Shown here one piece after another: positions 5,209-5,316 of a stretch of DNA of 5,316 bases. Origin of the DNA: Flavobacteriaceae bacterium (lineage in GTDB: Bacteria; Bacteroidota; Bacteroidia; Flavobacteriales; Flavobacteriaceae); contig PAYI01000038.1 of the NCBI GenBank assembly GCA_002714815.1, forward strand, positions 1 through 5,316, written 5' to 3'. The notes under the pieces were generated by a model. It did not search any database, had not been told where the DNA came from, and saw only the letters and a program-made list of their open reading frames with translations. The position numbers and the translations under genes were made by a program. Position 1 is the stretch's first letter. Every line of letters starts with the position of its first letter.

Positions 5209-5316
5209 TTACGATAGGGAAAATTCTCTGACTCTATCAAATGTAAAGTGGTCTGCGACATCACTTTTTGCATAGTAGACGTCCTCAACAACACCATCTT
5301 CATTTATTAAAATATC
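5209..5316 (-). CDS. 3' end of a peroxiredoxin-like (AhpC/TSA, thioredoxin-fold) gene
   Basis: The frame is open from the right edge to a TAA at 5209-5211 and gives the last 35 residues of a protein. The segment DILINEDGVVEDVYYAK (strand, turn, strand), then DVADHFTFDRVREF (a closing helix), resembles the C-terminal part of single-domain AhpC/TSA peroxiredoxin-like proteins. In those, a DFLID-type strand and a YYG-x-x-x-GDH-like segment come at this point. The catalytic Cys would lie outside the window and cannot be checked. It is the most upstream visible gene of the right-hand unit, 51 bases before the NTF2-like gene. The family call is a by-eye resemblance over a short stretch; that it is coding is much more secure. 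Confidence 0.55.
   Translation of the reverse strand, partial: DILINEDGVVEDVYYAKSDVADHFTFDRVREFSLS

Noticed and set aside
1..5316. CRISPR array or tandem repeats
   Set aside because: I saw no regularly spaced direct repeats; only short inverted repeats were found.

Overview
The window looks like a piece of an AT-rich alphaproteobacterial chromosome, possibly from a marine, small-genome lineage. The lineage call is an inference. It rests on the alphaproteobacterial style of TypA, on a DsbA-fold isomerase of a subfamily familiar from alphaproteobacteria, on a DUF4864-like secreted protein, and on low GC with tight gene spacing. Every protein gene seen lies on the minus strand; only the tRNA-like element is on the plus strand.

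Left end (1-401): a membrane protein gene runs off the left edge. Next comes a short in-frame remnant that looks like the C-terminal tip of a tyrosine recombinase (RYAH motif), then a plus-strand tRNA-Arg(CCT)-like gene. The 3' half of that tRNA is textbook and its 5' half is irregular. The combination of a tRNA 3' half and an integrase tip suggests an old integration site, with the element to the left.

Middle (402-3889): typA, a complete ribosome-associated GTPase of 603 aa, is the last gene of a likely three-gene unit behind two small membrane proteins (2521-2739 and 2256-2495). Upstream lie a secreted DUF4864-like protein (2816-3229) and a second pair of small membrane proteins (3665-3889 and 3386-3664). 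Both pairs have the same order: a two-helix protein of 72-74 aa, then a single-helix protein of 79-92 aa. Both are preceded by a sigma70-like promoter whose -10 box ends six bases before the ATG, which predicts leaderless mRNAs.

A 304-base gap (3890-4193) holds that second promoter, a 9-bp inverted repeat with a 38-base spacer, and no convincing gene.

Right end (4194-5316): three co-directional genes sit 43-51 bases apart. In transcription order they are the 3' end of a peroxiredoxin-like gene, a small NTF2/SnoaL-fold protein and a 2-hydroxychromene-2-carboxylate isomerase-like DsbA-family protein. Together they suggest a thiol or small-molecule detoxification unit, but no substrate can be read from the sequence. 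An AT-only palindrome overlaps a TATAAT box between the first two genes.

Most of the window is ordinary chromosome. The parts least explained by known families are the two parallel small-membrane-protein pairs with leaderless promoters, the tRNA/integrase scar and the inverted repeat in the long gap.
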